Counted from the stretch's first letter, positions 41,991 to 50,994 are shown. The stretch: 64,000 bases of DNA from Haemophilus_A paraphrohaemolyticus_A (GCF_003253115.1 NZ_QEQF01000007.1:1-64000), one strand, 5' to 3'. Program-made: numbers and translations. The notes: generated by a model from the letters alone, not told the origin.

Positions 41991-43439
41991 ATGGCTAAAT
42001 TTACCAAAACATTGCTTGCATCAGCATTAACACTTGCAGCAGGTGGTGCAAGTGCGGCGGCATTCCAATTAGCAGAAGTTTCAACATCAGGCTTAGGTAC
42101 AGCTTATGCTGGGGCTGCAGCTGTGGCAGATAACGCATCTGTTGTTGCAACTAACCCTGCGTTAATGACGAAATTCCAAGGGGTTGAAATGTCCGTTGGT
42201 GGTGTGTTAGTTGATACGGATTTACACGTTCGTGGTACAACAGCATTAGGCAACTCTGCAAACCAAAACAATGTTGTTCCAACCAAAGTGATTCCAAATA
42301 CTTATTTTGTTGCACCAATTAACGATAAATTCGCTGTAGGTTTAGGCTATAACGTCAATTTTGGTTTAAGTACAGAATATAGTAATAGCTACAATGCAGG
42401 CACATTAGGCGGTCAAACCGAACTTCAAGCACATAACTTTAATTTAAGCGGTGCTTATAACATTGGTAACGGTTTTAGCTTTGGTGCGGGTGTAAACGCA
42501 ATTTATTCTAAAGCAGAAGTTCGCCGTACATTAGGTGATCAAGTAGCTGTCACTAAAGCAGGTGCTGTACGAGCTCAAGCAGGTGCAACTGCATTACAAC
42601 ACCTTCCAGCCGCATACCAATCATTATCCTTAACTACTTTAGCTGCTGCTCAACCTGCTAACAAGCAATTACAAGCGATTGCTGCACAATTTCCTGTTGG
42701 AACAACAGCCGCACAAGCAGCAAACAGCTTAAACGCTCTTGCAACATCGCTATCTTCATACACAAAAGAAACTGAACTTACCCGTATCACTGGTAATAAA
42801 TGGTCATTCGGTTGGAATGCTGGTCTTGCTTACGAGCTAAATGAAAACAACCGTTGGGGTTTAGCTTACCATTCTGCGGTAGATGTGAAATTTAAAGGTA
42901 AATATCGCAATGCGCTTTCAACCAACTTAGGTTCTGTGATTGCGACAAATAGTGAAGAACGTGATGGGAAATTAACACTTAACCTCCCTGCTTACTGGGA
43001 ACTTTCAGGTTACCATAAATTAACGGATCGTTTTGCAGTACAATATAGCTGGAAGCGTACTGAATGGTCACGTTTAAAAACCCTAGACGCATACAGCATG
43101 GATGGTACGGCTCACTACATGCACAAAGATGAAGCATTCCGCGATACAAACCGTTATGCAGTAGGTGTATCTTATGATGCAACACAAGATTTAACATTAC
43201 GTGCAGGTTTAGCTTACGATCGTAGTGCTAGCGTAAATCATCCATCAATCTCAATCCCAGATACTAACCGCATGTGGTATTCTGCGGGTGCAACCTATAA
43301 ATTCACGCCGAATTTATCAACAGATGTTGGCTTCGCTTACTTACATGGTACTAAATTTGGCTTTGGTGAAGATAGAGCAACATTTAAAGTACGTGCAAGT
43401 GGTTACTTATACGGCTTAAATCTTAACTACAAATTCTAA
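41991..43439 (+). CDS. fadL: Outer membrane protein P1 / FadL-type transporter
   Basis: FadL-family barrels carry long-chain fatty acids or other hydrophobic molecules across the outer membrane; in Haemophilus the protein is the antigen OmpP1. The 482 residues start with a signal peptide (cleaved near ASA, residue 22) followed by the conserved AFQLAEVSTSGLGTAYAGAAA-VADNASVVATNPA hatch region, and end in a C-terminal aromatic strand (LNYKF). Residues about 185-250 form an Ala/Gln-rich surface-type insertion that is likely variable. It is a single gene with its own terminator. Confidence 0.93.
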   Translation: MAKFTKTLLASALTLAAGGASAAAFQLAEVSTSGLGTAYAGAAAVADNASVVATNPALMTKFQGVEMSVGGVLVDTDLHVRGTTALGNSANQNNVVPTKVIPNTYFVAPINDKFAVGLGYNVNFGLSTEYSNSYNAGTLGGQTELQAHNFNLSGAYNIGNGFSFGAGVNAIYSKAEVRRTLGDQVAVTKAGAVRAQAGATALQHLPAAYQSLSLTTLAAAQPANKQLQAIAAQFPVGTTAAQAANSLNALATSLSSYTKETELTRITGNKWSFGWNAGLAYELNENNRWGLAYHSAVDVKFKGKYRNALSTNLGSVIATNSEERDGKLTLNLPAYWELSGYHKLTDRFAVQYSWKRTEWSRLKTLDAYSMDGTAHYMHKDEAFRDTNRYAVGVSYDATQDLTLRAGLAYDRSASVNHPSISIPDTNRMWYSAGATYKFTPNLSTDVGFAYLHGTKFGFGEDRATFKVRASGYLYGLNLNYKF

Positions 43440-43469
43440 CCAGAATTTAGCATAGTATTTCAAAACAGG

Positions 43470-43496
43470 GGCGTGTAAACTGATTACACGCCTTTT
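43470..43496 (+). terminator. fadL terminator
   Basis: Stem GGCGTGTAA (43470-43478) / TTACACGCC (43484-43492) followed by TTTT. Confidence 0.9.
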
Positions 43497-43510
43497 CTCT
43501 TGGAATTTTT

Positions 43511-44065
43511 ATGACAATTTTCTATCAATATTATCCATCTCCCGTTGGCAATCTGCTCTTACTCGCGAAAGAAACGGGGCTAATTGCTATTGAGTTTAAC
43601 GAAGAACAGCCTACCACTCAGCTTGAAAATTTCATTCCCGTTAGCAATACAAGCGGTGCAATTTATGAAATCTTTTGCAAAACACGCGAAATTTTAGACC
43701 GCTATTTTCAAGGCGAAAAAATTGATTTTCAGCATTTAGATTTTCTTACCCCGCAAGGTACGGCATTCCAGCAATCAGTTTGGAAAATCCTCCGCCAAAT
43801 TCCCTACGGCAAAATTACTAGCTACGGTGAAATTGCTAACCAGTTAGGTAAACCAAATGCAATGCGTGCTGTCGGTGGGGCAGTTGGACGTAATCCCATT
43901 TCAATTCTTATTCCTTGCCACAGAGTTCTCGGCAAAAATCAAAGTCTAACAGGATTCGGCGGCGGGCTTCCGAATAAACGCTACTTATTGCAGCTAGAAG
44001 GAGTTGATTATAAAGATCATGGCGTGGAATATGTAAATCCCAAAACTAAACATTGGGAACGTTAA
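43511..44065 (+). CDS. ogt: O6-methylguanine-DNA methyltransferase
   Basis: This suicide enzyme transfers the methyl group of O6-methylguanine to its active cysteine. The 184-residue protein has Cys136 in the invariant IPCHRV motif, the helix-turn-helix around YGKITSYGEIANQLGKPNAMRAVGGAVG, and a C-terminal KRYLLQLEG. Single-domain size fits Ogt rather than the two-domain Ada. A perfect uptake signal lies within the gene (43649). Confidence 0.94.
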   Translation: MTIFYQYYPSPVGNLLLLAKETGLIAIEFNEEQPTTQLENFIPVSNTSGAIYEIFCKTREILDRYFQGEKIDFQHLDFLTPQGTAFQQSVWKILRQIPYGKITSYGEIANQLGKPNAMRAVGGAVGRNPISILIPCHRVLGKNQSLTGFGGGLPNKRYLLQLEGVDYKDHGVEYVNPKTKHWER

Positions 44066-44234
44066 AAACATAATAGACAAAGAGGTTTGAAATATAAACC
44101 AAAAAATTATTGTCAAAATAAAATAATTAAATGTATCGTAACAAAAGAATCTTCAACAATAGCGTCAATTAAATAATCATAATGGATTAACGAAAAAAAA
44201 CGTAAAATGATGTTTATAAAGGGTTTTTAAATAA

Positions 44235-44291
44235 AAATAGTTGCTAATCTTATCGAAGAATAAACATTAGCAACTATTTTGTCTACTATGC
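44235..44291. repeat. Dispersed hairpin with GTCTACTATGC tail
   Basis: AAATAGTTGCTAAT (44235-44248) pairs perfectly with ATTAGCAACTATTT (44266-44279), then GTCTACTATGC at 44281-44291. On the reverse strand it is a terminator for the H-NS gene. A second copy surrounds the insertion sequence at 56.8-57.5 kb. The rest of the 280-bp ogt-hns gap is AT-rich with nothing recognised. Confidence 0.85.
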
Positions 44292-44345
44292 TATTTACTT
44301 TGTAAACATACAAAAAAGCATGAGTTATTTCATGACTAAATCATA

Positions 44346-44741
44346 TTAGATTTCAAAATTTGCTAAATTTTTACCAACTAACTCACGTGGTGTACGACCT
44401 TGACCTGTCCAAGTTTTTTCATTACCGTTTGCATCAATAAATCTATATTTAGCAGGACGAGGAGCAATTAGTTTACGTGCTTTTTTCTCGGTAGGCATTT
44501 TTCCTAAAAGTGAGGCTAATTCGTCTGCAGAAATACCATCATTTGCTAACATTTCTTCATATTTTTTTAATTGCTCTAAGAATTTAGTTTGTTCAGCTTC
44601 TTGGGCCTTAATCTCTTCGCGTTTTTCTTCAACAACAATTGTCAATTTTTCTAATAAACCTTCTAATTGTTCTAATGAAGTTTCACGAGCAAGAACACGT
44701 AAGCTACGGATGTTTGACAAAGTTCTTAATGTATTAGACAT
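44346..44741 (-). CDS. hns: H-NS family nucleoid protein
   Basis: H-NS coats and silences AT-rich DNA. The 131-residue protein has an N-terminal coiled-coil oligomerisation region (about 5-75) and the C-terminal DNA-binding motif with TWTGQGRTPREL, the same core as enterobacterial H-NS. It is transcribed divergently from the lysine riboswitch. Only one H-NS-like gene is in the window; whether the genome has a second paralogue cannot be seen. Confidence 0.95.
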   Translation of the reverse strand: MSNTLRTLSNIRSLRVLARETSLEQLEGLLEKLTIVVEEKREEIKAQEAEQTKFLEQLKKYEEMLANDGISADELASLLGKMPTEKKARKLIAPRPAKYRFIDANGNEKTWTGQGRTPRELVGKNLANFEI

Positions 44742-44910
44742 TATAATCTCCTATTTAAAAAATTATTTATTAAGTCAAATTAAGGCGTATATTACCCGAA
44801 TATATTTTTAAGGTAAATAATCTAGATTTAAAATAAGTAAAAATGGTATTTAAAATGTTGAAAAATCTACTTGTTTAATGCCTTTGTTTCAGGTAATCTT
44901 AGTCAATCCT

Positions 44911-45092
44911 ACAATTGTAGAGGTGCAAATACGATAAGTACTTTTTCTGAGTGGAAAACGATGAGGAAAAATGAAAGGCGTATTTGCCGAAATCAATCAA
45001 GCGTCATCTTGGTTGGTTGGGGTCGTTGCCGAAAGGGACGACACTGTCGCAGTTTCGATATTCCTTGTATCACTGCGGAGTGCTACTGTAAG
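44911..45092 (+). ncRNA. Lysine riboswitch (L box)
   Basis: The core motifs appear in order: GTAGAGGTGC (44917-44926), AATACGATAAGTA, GAAAGGCGTATTTGCCGAA, a TTGGTTGGGGTCGTTGCC arm with GAAAGGGACGACACTGTCGC, and the closing GCGGAGTGCTACTG ending near 45088. These match the lysine aptamer, including the GAGTGCTAC 3' strand of P1. Downstream, GGATGCTTCC-type sequence may form the expression platform. The target is the NhaC-type carrier at 45202. An open reading frame crossing this RNA is rejected. Confidence 0.95.
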
Positions 45093-45201
45093 TTAGGTGA
45101 GGATGCTTCCTTTTATCCTTCCTTTATTTGCCTTCCTGCGTAAATACATTCAGTAGATTCAATGACGTTATAAAAATATCTTTTAATAAATTAGAGGTTT
45201 T

Positions 45202-46740
45202 ATGAATCTTGTTGATTATTCATCATCGCTTTGGTCAGTTGTACCAGCGTTAATTGCACTTCTGCTTGCGATTGCAACCAGACGTGTTTTAATTTCATTA
45301 AGTTTGGGTATTATTGTTGGTGCATTAATGTTAGCTGGCGGTAATGTGCTTGATGCTGTTTTATATTTAAAAAATAGCGTAGTTTCTTTACTTTATAAAG
45401 GTGGCGAAGAGGGCTTTAATAGTAACAATATCAATATTATTTTATTTTTAGTGCTATTAGGCATTTTAACTTCTTTATTAAGTGTTTCAGGGGCAAACCA
45501 AGCCTTTGCAAATTGGGCCCAAGAGAAGGTTAAAGGCAGACGTGGTGCAAAATTAATGGCGGCTTGCTTGGTTTTTGTTACTTTTATTGATGACTATTTC
45601 CACAGTCTTGCTGTAGGTGCGATTGCTCGCCCGGTGACTGATAAATTTAAAGTATCGCGTGCAAAATTAGCTTATATTTTAGACTCAACTGCTGCACCGA
45701 TGTGTGTATTAATGCCAATTTCAAGCTGGGGAGCTTACATTATCACACTTATTGCTGGATTATTAGCGACACACTCTATTGCAGGTTACACCCCATTAGG
45801 TGCGTTTGTAACGATGAGTGCGATGAACTTCTATGCGATTTTCTCAATTTTAATGGTGTTTTTCGTAGCTTATTTCTCTTTTGATATTGGTTCTATGGCA
45901 CGTTTTGAACATAATGCAATGAGCCAAGAAGAGAAATCATCTGAGCAGCGAAGTTCTTCAGAAGCGGGCGTACGCGATTTAGTTCTTCCAATCTTAGCAT
46001 TAATTATCGGTACGGTAACGATGATGCTAAAAACAGGTGGCGATGCACTTGCTGAATCGGGCAATCCATTTACTATTTTAGGTGCATTTGAAAATACTAC
46101 TGTTGGTATTTCATTAGTAACAGGTGGCGTAGCAAGTATCATCGTACTCACGCTTTGTCTATTAATGCGTCGTCATATTTCTGTAGGCGATTACACGAAA
46201 GCTTATGGATCAGGTGTAAAAATGATGTCTGGTGCGATTTTAATTCTTTTCTTTGCGTGGACAATCAACGGTGTTGTAAGTGATATGCAAACGGGCAAAT
46301 ATCTCTCAAGTTTAGTGGCAGGTAACATTTCACCAGCGTTCTTACCAGCGATTTTATTCGTACTTGCTTCTGCAATGGCATTCTCAACAGGCACAAGTTG
46401 GGGTACGTTCGGTATTATGCTACCGATTGGTGCAGCAATGGCGATGCATTCTGATCCAAACTTAATTATCCCTTGTTTATCAGCTGTAATGGCAGGTGCA
46501 GTATGTGGTGACCACTGTTCACCAGTGTCGGATACGACAATTCTTTCTTCAACAGGGGCACAATGTAACCATATGGACCATGTGCTTTCACAATTGCCTT
46601 ATGCGCTATTAGTCGCGGTAGCATCAGTAGTTGGTTACTTAGTTGTAGGTTTTACAGAATCAGGTTTACTTGGTTTTATTACGGCAGGTATCACGATGTT
46701 AGTGTTAATCATGCTGTTTAAAGCAAAAAATGTAGAATAA
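45202..46740 (+). CDS. lysW: NhaC-superfamily carrier, predicted lysine transporter LysW
   Basis: The 512-residue protein has about 12-13 membrane segments and the Na+/H+ antiporter (NhaC) family motifs, including TFIDDYFHSLAVGAIARPVTDKF, STAAPMCVLMPISSWGAY, TGTSWGTFGIMLPIGAAMA and GDHCSPVSDTTILSSTGA. Control by a lysine riboswitch points to lysine uptake rather than plain sodium-proton exchange; this was proposed for Pasteurellaceae LysW from comparative genomics. A TAGAGG ribosome site precedes the ATG. A strong terminator follows. Confidence 0.9.
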   Translation: MNLVDYSSSLWSVVPALIALLLAIATRRVLISLSLGIIVGALMLAGGNVLDAVLYLKNSVVSLLYKGGEEGFNSNNINIILFLVLLGILTSLLSVSGANQAFANWAQEKVKGRRGAKLMAACLVFVTFIDDYFHSLAVGAIARPVTDKFKVSRAKLAYILDSTAAPMCVLMPISSWGAYIITLIAGLLATHSIAGYTPLGAFVTMSAMNFYAIFSILMVFFVAYFSFDIGSMARFEHNAMSQEEKSSEQRSSSEAGVRDLVLPILALIIGTVTMMLKTGGDALAESGNPFTILGAFENTTVGISLVTGGVASIIVLTLCLLMRRHISVGDYTKAYGSGVKMMSGAILILFFAWTINGVVSDMQTGKYLSSLVAGNISPAFLPAILFVLASAMAFSTGTSWGTFGIMLPIGAAMAMHSDPNLIIPCLSAVMAGAVCGDHCSPVSDTTILSSTGAQCNHMDHVLSQLPYALLVAVASVVGYLVVGFTESGLLGFITAGITMLVLIMLFKAKNVE

Positions 46741-46745
46741 AAAAT

Positions 46746-46770
46746 AAACCCAGCTTAAGCTGGGTTTTTT
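46746..46770 (+). terminator. lysW terminator
   Basis: AACCCAGCTT directly followed by AAGCTGGGTT and a T run (46746-46770). Confidence 0.92.
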
Positions 46771-46777
46771 ATAGAGA

Positions 46778-47155
46778 TTAATTCGTATTTTTTTGTTTTG
46801 AATGGTAGAAATAGAGATAAGCTAATCCGATTGGTGCAATAATAATTGAAAAGAAAAAACATAATGCCATGGTAGTGAGTTTTACTGACAGTAAAAATAT
46901 TGAATTTACAAAGAAAACATTATTTCCAAAGATGTAATCCATTACACTTTCATATACAAATCGAGAATATGGATATAACAGTAAACAAATTAAGCCATAT
47001 AAAGAAAATACAACAAGCCCAGAAATATTACCTGAACGGCTATATAAATCATAACCAATGAAGACAACGAAACTAAAGAAGATCAATCCAAACAGGAATT
47101 GACGAATATAATAGCTCTTAGATAATCCACCGAATGTTTTAGCGATAAAAGACAT
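46778..47155 (-). CDS. Small membrane protein, unknown
   Basis: The 125-residue protein has three hydrophobic regions (about 18-37, 44-62 and 83-115) and ends in KQKNTN. I do not recognise a family. A TTAAGGAGTAAGT ribosome site gives a confident start. It is divergent from an XRE-type regulator across about 60 bp that contain two similar palindromes, which suggests that the regulator controls it. Confidence 0.7.
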   Translation of the reverse strand: MSFIAKTFGGLSKSYYIRQFLFGLIFFSFVVFIGYDLYSRSGNISGLVVFSLYGLICLLLYPYSRFVYESVMDYIFGNNVFFVNSIFLLSVKLTTMALCFFFSIIIAPIGLAYLYFYHSKQKNTN

Positions 47156-47172
47156 ACTTACTCCTTAATGTT

Positions 47173-47191
47173 TGTTCCTAAAACAGGTACA
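47173..47191. promoter_or_regulatory. Operator-like palindrome O1
   Basis: TGTTCCTAAAACAGGTACA is an imperfect palindrome with the half-site TGxxCCT / AGGTxCA. It lies 27 bp, centre to centre, from O2 in the gap between the two divergent genes. Confidence 0.6.
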
Positions 47192-47199
47192 GTATACAT

Positions 47200-47218
47200 T
47201 GCACCTAAAATAGGTGCA
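47200..47218. promoter_or_regulatory. Operator-like palindrome O2
   Basis: TGCACCTAAAATAGGTGCA is a perfect palindrome (it extends to ATTGCACCTA / TAGGTGCAAT at 47198-47220). It ends at the proposed start codon of the XRE gene, fitting autoregulation. Confidence 0.65.
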
Positions 47219-47485
47219 ATGGGGAATTTACGATTATCTGTTCATTCAAATGAACATTGCTGGTTAAGAGAATTGTTCCTTAATCGCAGAAATGAATTAG
47301 GATTAACACAACGTTCACTTGGAGAAAAATTGGGCGTGGTGCATTCATTTATTGGTAAAGTTGAAACAGGTGATCGCAGATTAGATATTTTTGAATTTAT
47401 TGCTTACTGTAAAGGCTTAGATTTAGATCCTGTAGAAATTCTTCAAGAGATTGAAGAAAAGTTTGGTCATACAGATAATTTTTAA
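47219..47485 (+). CDS. XRE-family HTH regulator
   Basis: The product is a small Cro/C1-type repressor with the helix-turn-helix in LRELFLNRRNELGLTQRSLGEKLGVVHSFIGKVETGDRRLD. The ATG at 47219 gives 88 residues; an in-frame ATG at 47168 is less likely because the two palindromes would then lie inside the gene and no ribosome site precedes it. Another palindrome, TGTTCATT-CA-AATGAACA, lies just inside the gene at 47239-47256. It is divergent from a small membrane protein and upstream of a lipoprotein gene. Confidence 0.8.
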   Translation: MGNLRLSVHSNEHCWLRELFLNRRNELGLTQRSLGEKLGVVHSFIGKVETGDRRLDIFEFIAYCKGLDLDPVEILQEIEEKFGHTDNF

Positions 47486-47531
47486 TAATAAGCGGTCTAA
47501 TTTAACAAATGTTTACCAAAAGGAACATAAA

Positions 47532-47792
47532 ATGAAAAAAATAATGTTATTTGGTGCTATCTTGGCACTTTCTGCTTGTTCATTACCTCAACAACAAAGC
47601 ACCGTGCCAATGGATATGCAAGCTGTTCAAGCATATCAACAACGCATTAACACTAAAAATACCGTTGATAAAAACTACCCTGTACAGCAAGAAGCACTGA
47701 ATCAAAGCGATACACGTAAAAGAGAAGTAAATTATTATCCTGCTGTTCCAGCGATTTACCCTGCGGTACATTACGGTCGTTGGTATTACTAA
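47532..47792 (+). CDS. Small lipoprotein, unknown
   Basis: From the ATG at 47532, with AAAAGGAAC upstream, the 86-residue product has a lipoprotein signal (MKKIMLFGAILALSAC with the lipobox LSAC) and a Gln/Tyr/Pro-rich mature part ending VHYGRWYY. It lies 46 bp after the XRE gene and may be co-transcribed; dxr follows after 48 bp. No family was recognised. Confidence 0.75.
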   Translation: MKKIMLFGAILALSACSLPQQQSTVPMDMQAVQAYQQRINTKNTVDKNYPVQQEALNQSDTRKREVNYYPAVPAIYPAVHYGRWYY

Positions 47793-47840
47793 TCTTATCT
47801 GTGCTAAAATGCCCCTGTCTTTTCTTGAAGGTAACTTACT

Positions 47841-49031
47841 ATGAAAAAAATCGTTATTTTAGGATCGACAGGGTCCATTGGTAAAAGCACCCTTTCGGTC
47901 ATTCAAAACAACCCGTCTGATTATCAAATTTTTGCTTTAGTTGGCGGAAAAAATGTGGAGTTAATGGCAGCACAATGCGTTTTATTCCAACCCCAATTCG
48001 CGGCATTAGATGATGAAAATGCAGCCGCACAGCTCAAAGAACACCTCTCAACACTTAATATAAAAACGGAAGTTTTAGCTGGGCAGAAAGCAATTTGCGA
48101 ACTTGCCTCTCACCCTGAAGTAGATATGGTGATGGCGGCAATCGTTGGCGCTGCGGGGCTTTTGCCTACGCTTTCTGCTGTTAAAGTGGGGAAACGTGTA
48201 TTACTTGCGAATAAAGAGTCGCTAGTTACTTGCGGGCAGATTTTTATTGATGAAGCGAAAAAATCAGGTGCAAAACTGTTGCCTGTTGATAGCGAACATA
48301 ATGCGATTTTCCAGTCTTTGCCTATGGAGGCGCAAAATAAAATCGGTTTTTGCCCGCTTGCAGAGCTTGGTGTGAGCAAAATTATCTTAACAGGCTCAGG
48401 CGGTCCGTTCCGCACTAAGCCATTAAATGAATTTGATGCGATTACGCCTGCTCAAGCAGTAGCTCATCCAAACTGGTCGATGGGTAAAAAAATCTCAGTG
48501 GATAGTGCAACGATGATGAACAAAGGCTTGGAATATATTGAAGCACGTTGGTTGTTTAATGCAACCGCAGAAGAGATGGAAATTATTATTCACCCGCAAT
48601 CCATCATTCATTCGATGGTCCGTTATATTGACGGATCAGTGATTGCCCAAATGGGGAATCCAGATATGTGTACACCAATTGCACATAGTATGGCATATCC
48701 GGATCGTATCAACGCGGGTGTACCGCCACTTGATTTCTTCAAGCTTAAAGAATTAACCTTTATTGAGCCTGATTTTGAACGTTATCCAAACCTTAAATTA
48801 GCAATTGATGCTTTTGCCGCAGGGCAATACGCAACTACTGCAATGAACGCCGCAAACGAAATTACTGTTGATGCGTTTTTAAATGAACAGATACGCTTTA
48901 CGGATATTGTGAATGTAAATAGAAGTGTTGTTGAAAATATTGCACCAATTGATATTCAAGAAATTGATGATGTCTTGCATATCGATAAATTGGCAAGAGA
49001 ATTGGCAAAACAAACAATACTTCAAATTTAG
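47841..49031 (+). CDS. dxr: 1-deoxy-D-xylulose 5-phosphate reductoisomerase
   Basis: Dxr (IspC) makes 2-C-methyl-D-erythritol 4-phosphate, the committed step of the non-mevalonate isoprenoid pathway. The 396-residue enzyme has the NADPH loop GSTGSIGKSTL at 7-17, the metal site LPVDSEHNAIFQ, and NWSMGKKISVDSATMMNKGLE. It ends at a bidirectional hairpin shared with yjgR. Normally it lies near frr, cdsA and rseP; here none of these is adjacent. Confidence 0.97.
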   Translation: MKKIVILGSTGSIGKSTLSVIQNNPSDYQIFALVGGKNVELMAAQCVLFQPQFAALDDENAAAQLKEHLSTLNIKTEVLAGQKAICELASHPEVDMVMAAIVGAAGLLPTLSAVKVGKRVLLANKESLVTCGQIFIDEAKKSGAKLLPVDSEHNAIFQSLPMEAQNKIGFCPLAELGVSKIILTGSGGPFRTKPLNEFDAITPAQAVAHPNWSMGKKISVDSATMMNKGLEYIEARWLFNATAEEMEIIIHPQSIIHSMVRYIDGSVIAQMGNPDMCTPIAHSMAYPDRINAGVPPLDFFKLKELTFIEPDFERYPNLKLAIDAFAAGQYATTAMNAANEITVDAFLNEQIRFTDIVNVNRSVVENIAPIDIQEIDDVLHIDKLARELAKQTILQI

Positions 49032-49039
49032 GGTGTTAT

Positions 49040-49059
49040 AAGGGGCTATAAAGCCCCTT
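49040..49059. terminator. Terminator between dxr and yjgR
   Basis: AAGGGGCT (49040-49047) / AGCCCCTT (49052-49059) overlaps the last bases of yjgR and lies 8 bp after dxr; it can serve both. Confidence 0.75.
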
Positions 49060-50551
49060 TGACATTTTTAATAATTGCTCCAAGTAAACCACGCATAATT
49101 TGCTTTGTTACTTGATTGCGTAAATTTCGCCCAACTTGTTGAGCTACTTGGCTCACCACTTGTTCGGCAAGTGATTGGTCTTTTTTCTTTTTCGAACCAA
49201 AGATCGAGGCAAGCATTCCTCCTAAAAATCCTTCTTCCTCTTCAGCATTTGCAGTTTGCCCTTGATTTTGCACCGCTTGTGATTGAGCATTTAATACTTC
49301 AAAGGCAGATTCATTATCGACATAAGCACTATAATGGCTGTAAAGACCATCCTGTTTCACTAAACGGCTACGCTCGGTTTCAGTTAATGGCGTGAGCTGG
49401 CTTTTCGGTGGGTAAACTAACGCAATTTCCACTGGCGTTGGCATTCCTTTTTCATCCAAGACGGAAATTAAGGCTTCGCCTACACCTAGCGAGGTAATCG
49501 CTTCGACTACATTTACATCTTTATTCGCTCGGAAGGTTTCCGCCGCTGATTTCACTGCTTTTTGATCGCGAGGTGTGAAGGATCGCAAAGCGTGTTGTAC
49601 GCGATTGCCTAGTTGCCCTAACACTGAATCAGGTAAATCAAGTGGATTTTGGGTTACAAAATAAACGCCAACACCTTTTGAACGGATTAAACGTACCACT
49701 TGCTCAATTTTATCTACTAAAATTTTCGGTGCACCACCAAACAATAAATGTGCTTCGTCAAAGAAAAGGACAAATTTCGGTTTTTCTGGATCGCCTACTT
49801 CTGGTAGAATTTCGAAAAGTTCTGCCATAAACCAAAGTAAGAATGCACTATATAGGCGTGGAGAGTTAATTAATTTCTCTGAGTTTAAGATGTTAATCAC
49901 ACCTTTACCATCGCGAGTTTGTAGCCAATCTTCAAGATTTAATGCGGGTTCGCCAAAGAGTTTCTCTGCCCCTTCATTTTCCAGTGCAAGCAATGCACGT
50001 TGAATCGCTCCAACGCTTGCAGTTGAAACGTTACCATATTCCACTTGGAATGTTTTAGCGTTTTCGGCAACATATTTGAGCATTGCACGCAAATCTTTTA
50101 GGTCAATTAACAATAAACCTTGGTCATCTGCCACGCGGAATACGAGGTTTAATAAGCCTTCTTGGGTATCGTTTAAGTTAAGTAAACGCGCAAGTAACAT
50201 CGGTCCCATTTCTGAAATGGTGGTGCGAAGCGGAATGCCTGTTTCACCGAAGACATCCCAATAAGACACAGGGTAGCCACTCAAATAGCTTTCGCCCCCT
50301 AGTTGGAATTGTTCGATTCGTTCTGCAATTTTGCCTGAAAAACTGCCCGCTTGTGAAATTCCAGAAAGGTCGCCTTTTACATCGGCAAGGAAAACGGGCA
50401 CGCCTTCATCACTGAATGCTTCAGCTAATTTACGTAATGTAACGGTTTTCCCTGTACCTGTTGCACCAGCAATTAAACCGTGGCGGTTTGCCATCTTGGC
50501 GACCAATGAAATAGTTTTCCCTGAATAGGTTTGTGCGATTGCAAGCGTCAT
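49046..50551 (-). CDS. yjgR: YjgR-type HerA/FtsK-like ATPase (DUF853)
   Basis: The 501-residue protein is a P-loop ATPase with Walker A GATGTGKTVT near 30-39, Walker B FVLFFDEAHLLF, and YFVTQNPLDLPDSVLGQLGNRVQHALRSFTPRDQKAV. This is the DUF853 family, related to HerA helicases; its role is unknown. The C-terminal 80 residues are variable and contain GGMLASIFGSKKKKDQSLAEQV. It is downstream of rhlB and a lipoprotein gene on the same strand. Confidence 0.9.
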   Translation of the reverse strand: MTLAIAQTYSGKTISLVAKMANRHGLIAGATGTGKTVTLRKLAEAFSDEGVPVFLADVKGDLSGISQAGSFSGKIAERIEQFQLGGESYLSGYPVSYWDVFGETGIPLRTTISEMGPMLLARLLNLNDTQEGLLNLVFRVADDQGLLLIDLKDLRAMLKYVAENAKTFQVEYGNVSTASVGAIQRALLALENEGAEKLFGEPALNLEDWLQTRDGKGVINILNSEKLINSPRLYSAFLLWFMAELFEILPEVGDPEKPKFVLFFDEAHLLFGGAPKILVDKIEQVVRLIRSKGVGVYFVTQNPLDLPDSVLGQLGNRVQHALRSFTPRDQKAVKSAAETFRANKDVNVVEAITSLGVGEALISVLDEKGMPTPVEIALVYPPKSQLTPLTETERSRLVKQDGLYSHYSAYVDNESAFEVLNAQSQAVQNQGQTANAEEEEGFLGGMLASIFGSKKKKDQSLAEQVVSQVAQQVGRNLRNQVTKQIMRGLLGAIIKNVKGAL

Positions 50552-50569
50552 AATGTGTTCTTTCTCCTT

Positions 50570-50992
50570 TTAAGATTTTACGCCTATTTGGTAGCCATTT
50601 TCCCAATAAGTTCGATGAGCATTTGGCAATTTTCCTTGGCAATATTGGGTACGTTTTTGGAACATTTCTGTTTTTTGAGTACGGAACGATTTTCCTACAC
50701 GGAAACCGTCTAAATACCAGTCATCAAGATCGTTACATACAGTGGTATTAATACGTTGATGTCCGATTACCGCTGTTTTCGAAGCAGGAAATTTAGAAAT
50801 CTTTGCTGTTTTAGCCGTTCCTTTGTTGAAATTTGCTTGGGCCTCGCCTGAATAACCTTTAACCACTTTAACGGGTTCTCGTTCAGGATCGTGATTAAAA
50901 CCTTCGGTAAAGTCTTCCCATAGCGCCTGAGTTTCTTGTGTACAAGAGGTTAAAAAAAGTAGGCTGAGTAGTAAAAGAAGTAACTTTTTCAT
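50570..50992 (-). CDS. DUF2799-like lipoprotein
   Basis: The 140-residue product starts with a lipoprotein signal (MKKLLLLLLSLLFLTSC, lipobox LTSC). The mature part has the paired Cys/Tyr pattern and GYQIGVKS end of the DUF2799 group, whose function is unknown. Its start is two bases after the rhlB stop, so translation is probably coupled. Confidence 0.72.
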   Translation of the reverse strand: MKKLLLLLLSLLFLTSCTQETQALWEDFTEGFNHDPEREPVKVVKGYSGEAQANFNKGTAKTAKISKFPASKTAVIGHQRINTTVCNDLDDWYLDGFRVGKSFRTQKTEMFQKRTQYCQGKLPNAHRTYWENGYQIGVKS

Positions 50993-50994
50993 AT

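Noticed and set aside
44871..45143. Open frame of about 90 codons on the plus strand
   Set aside because: It runs through the conserved lysine riboswitch and its protein has no family pattern.
47168..47218. Longer start for the XRE regulator
   Set aside because: No ribosome site precedes 47168 and the two palindromes would become coding; 47219 is a better choice, though not certain.
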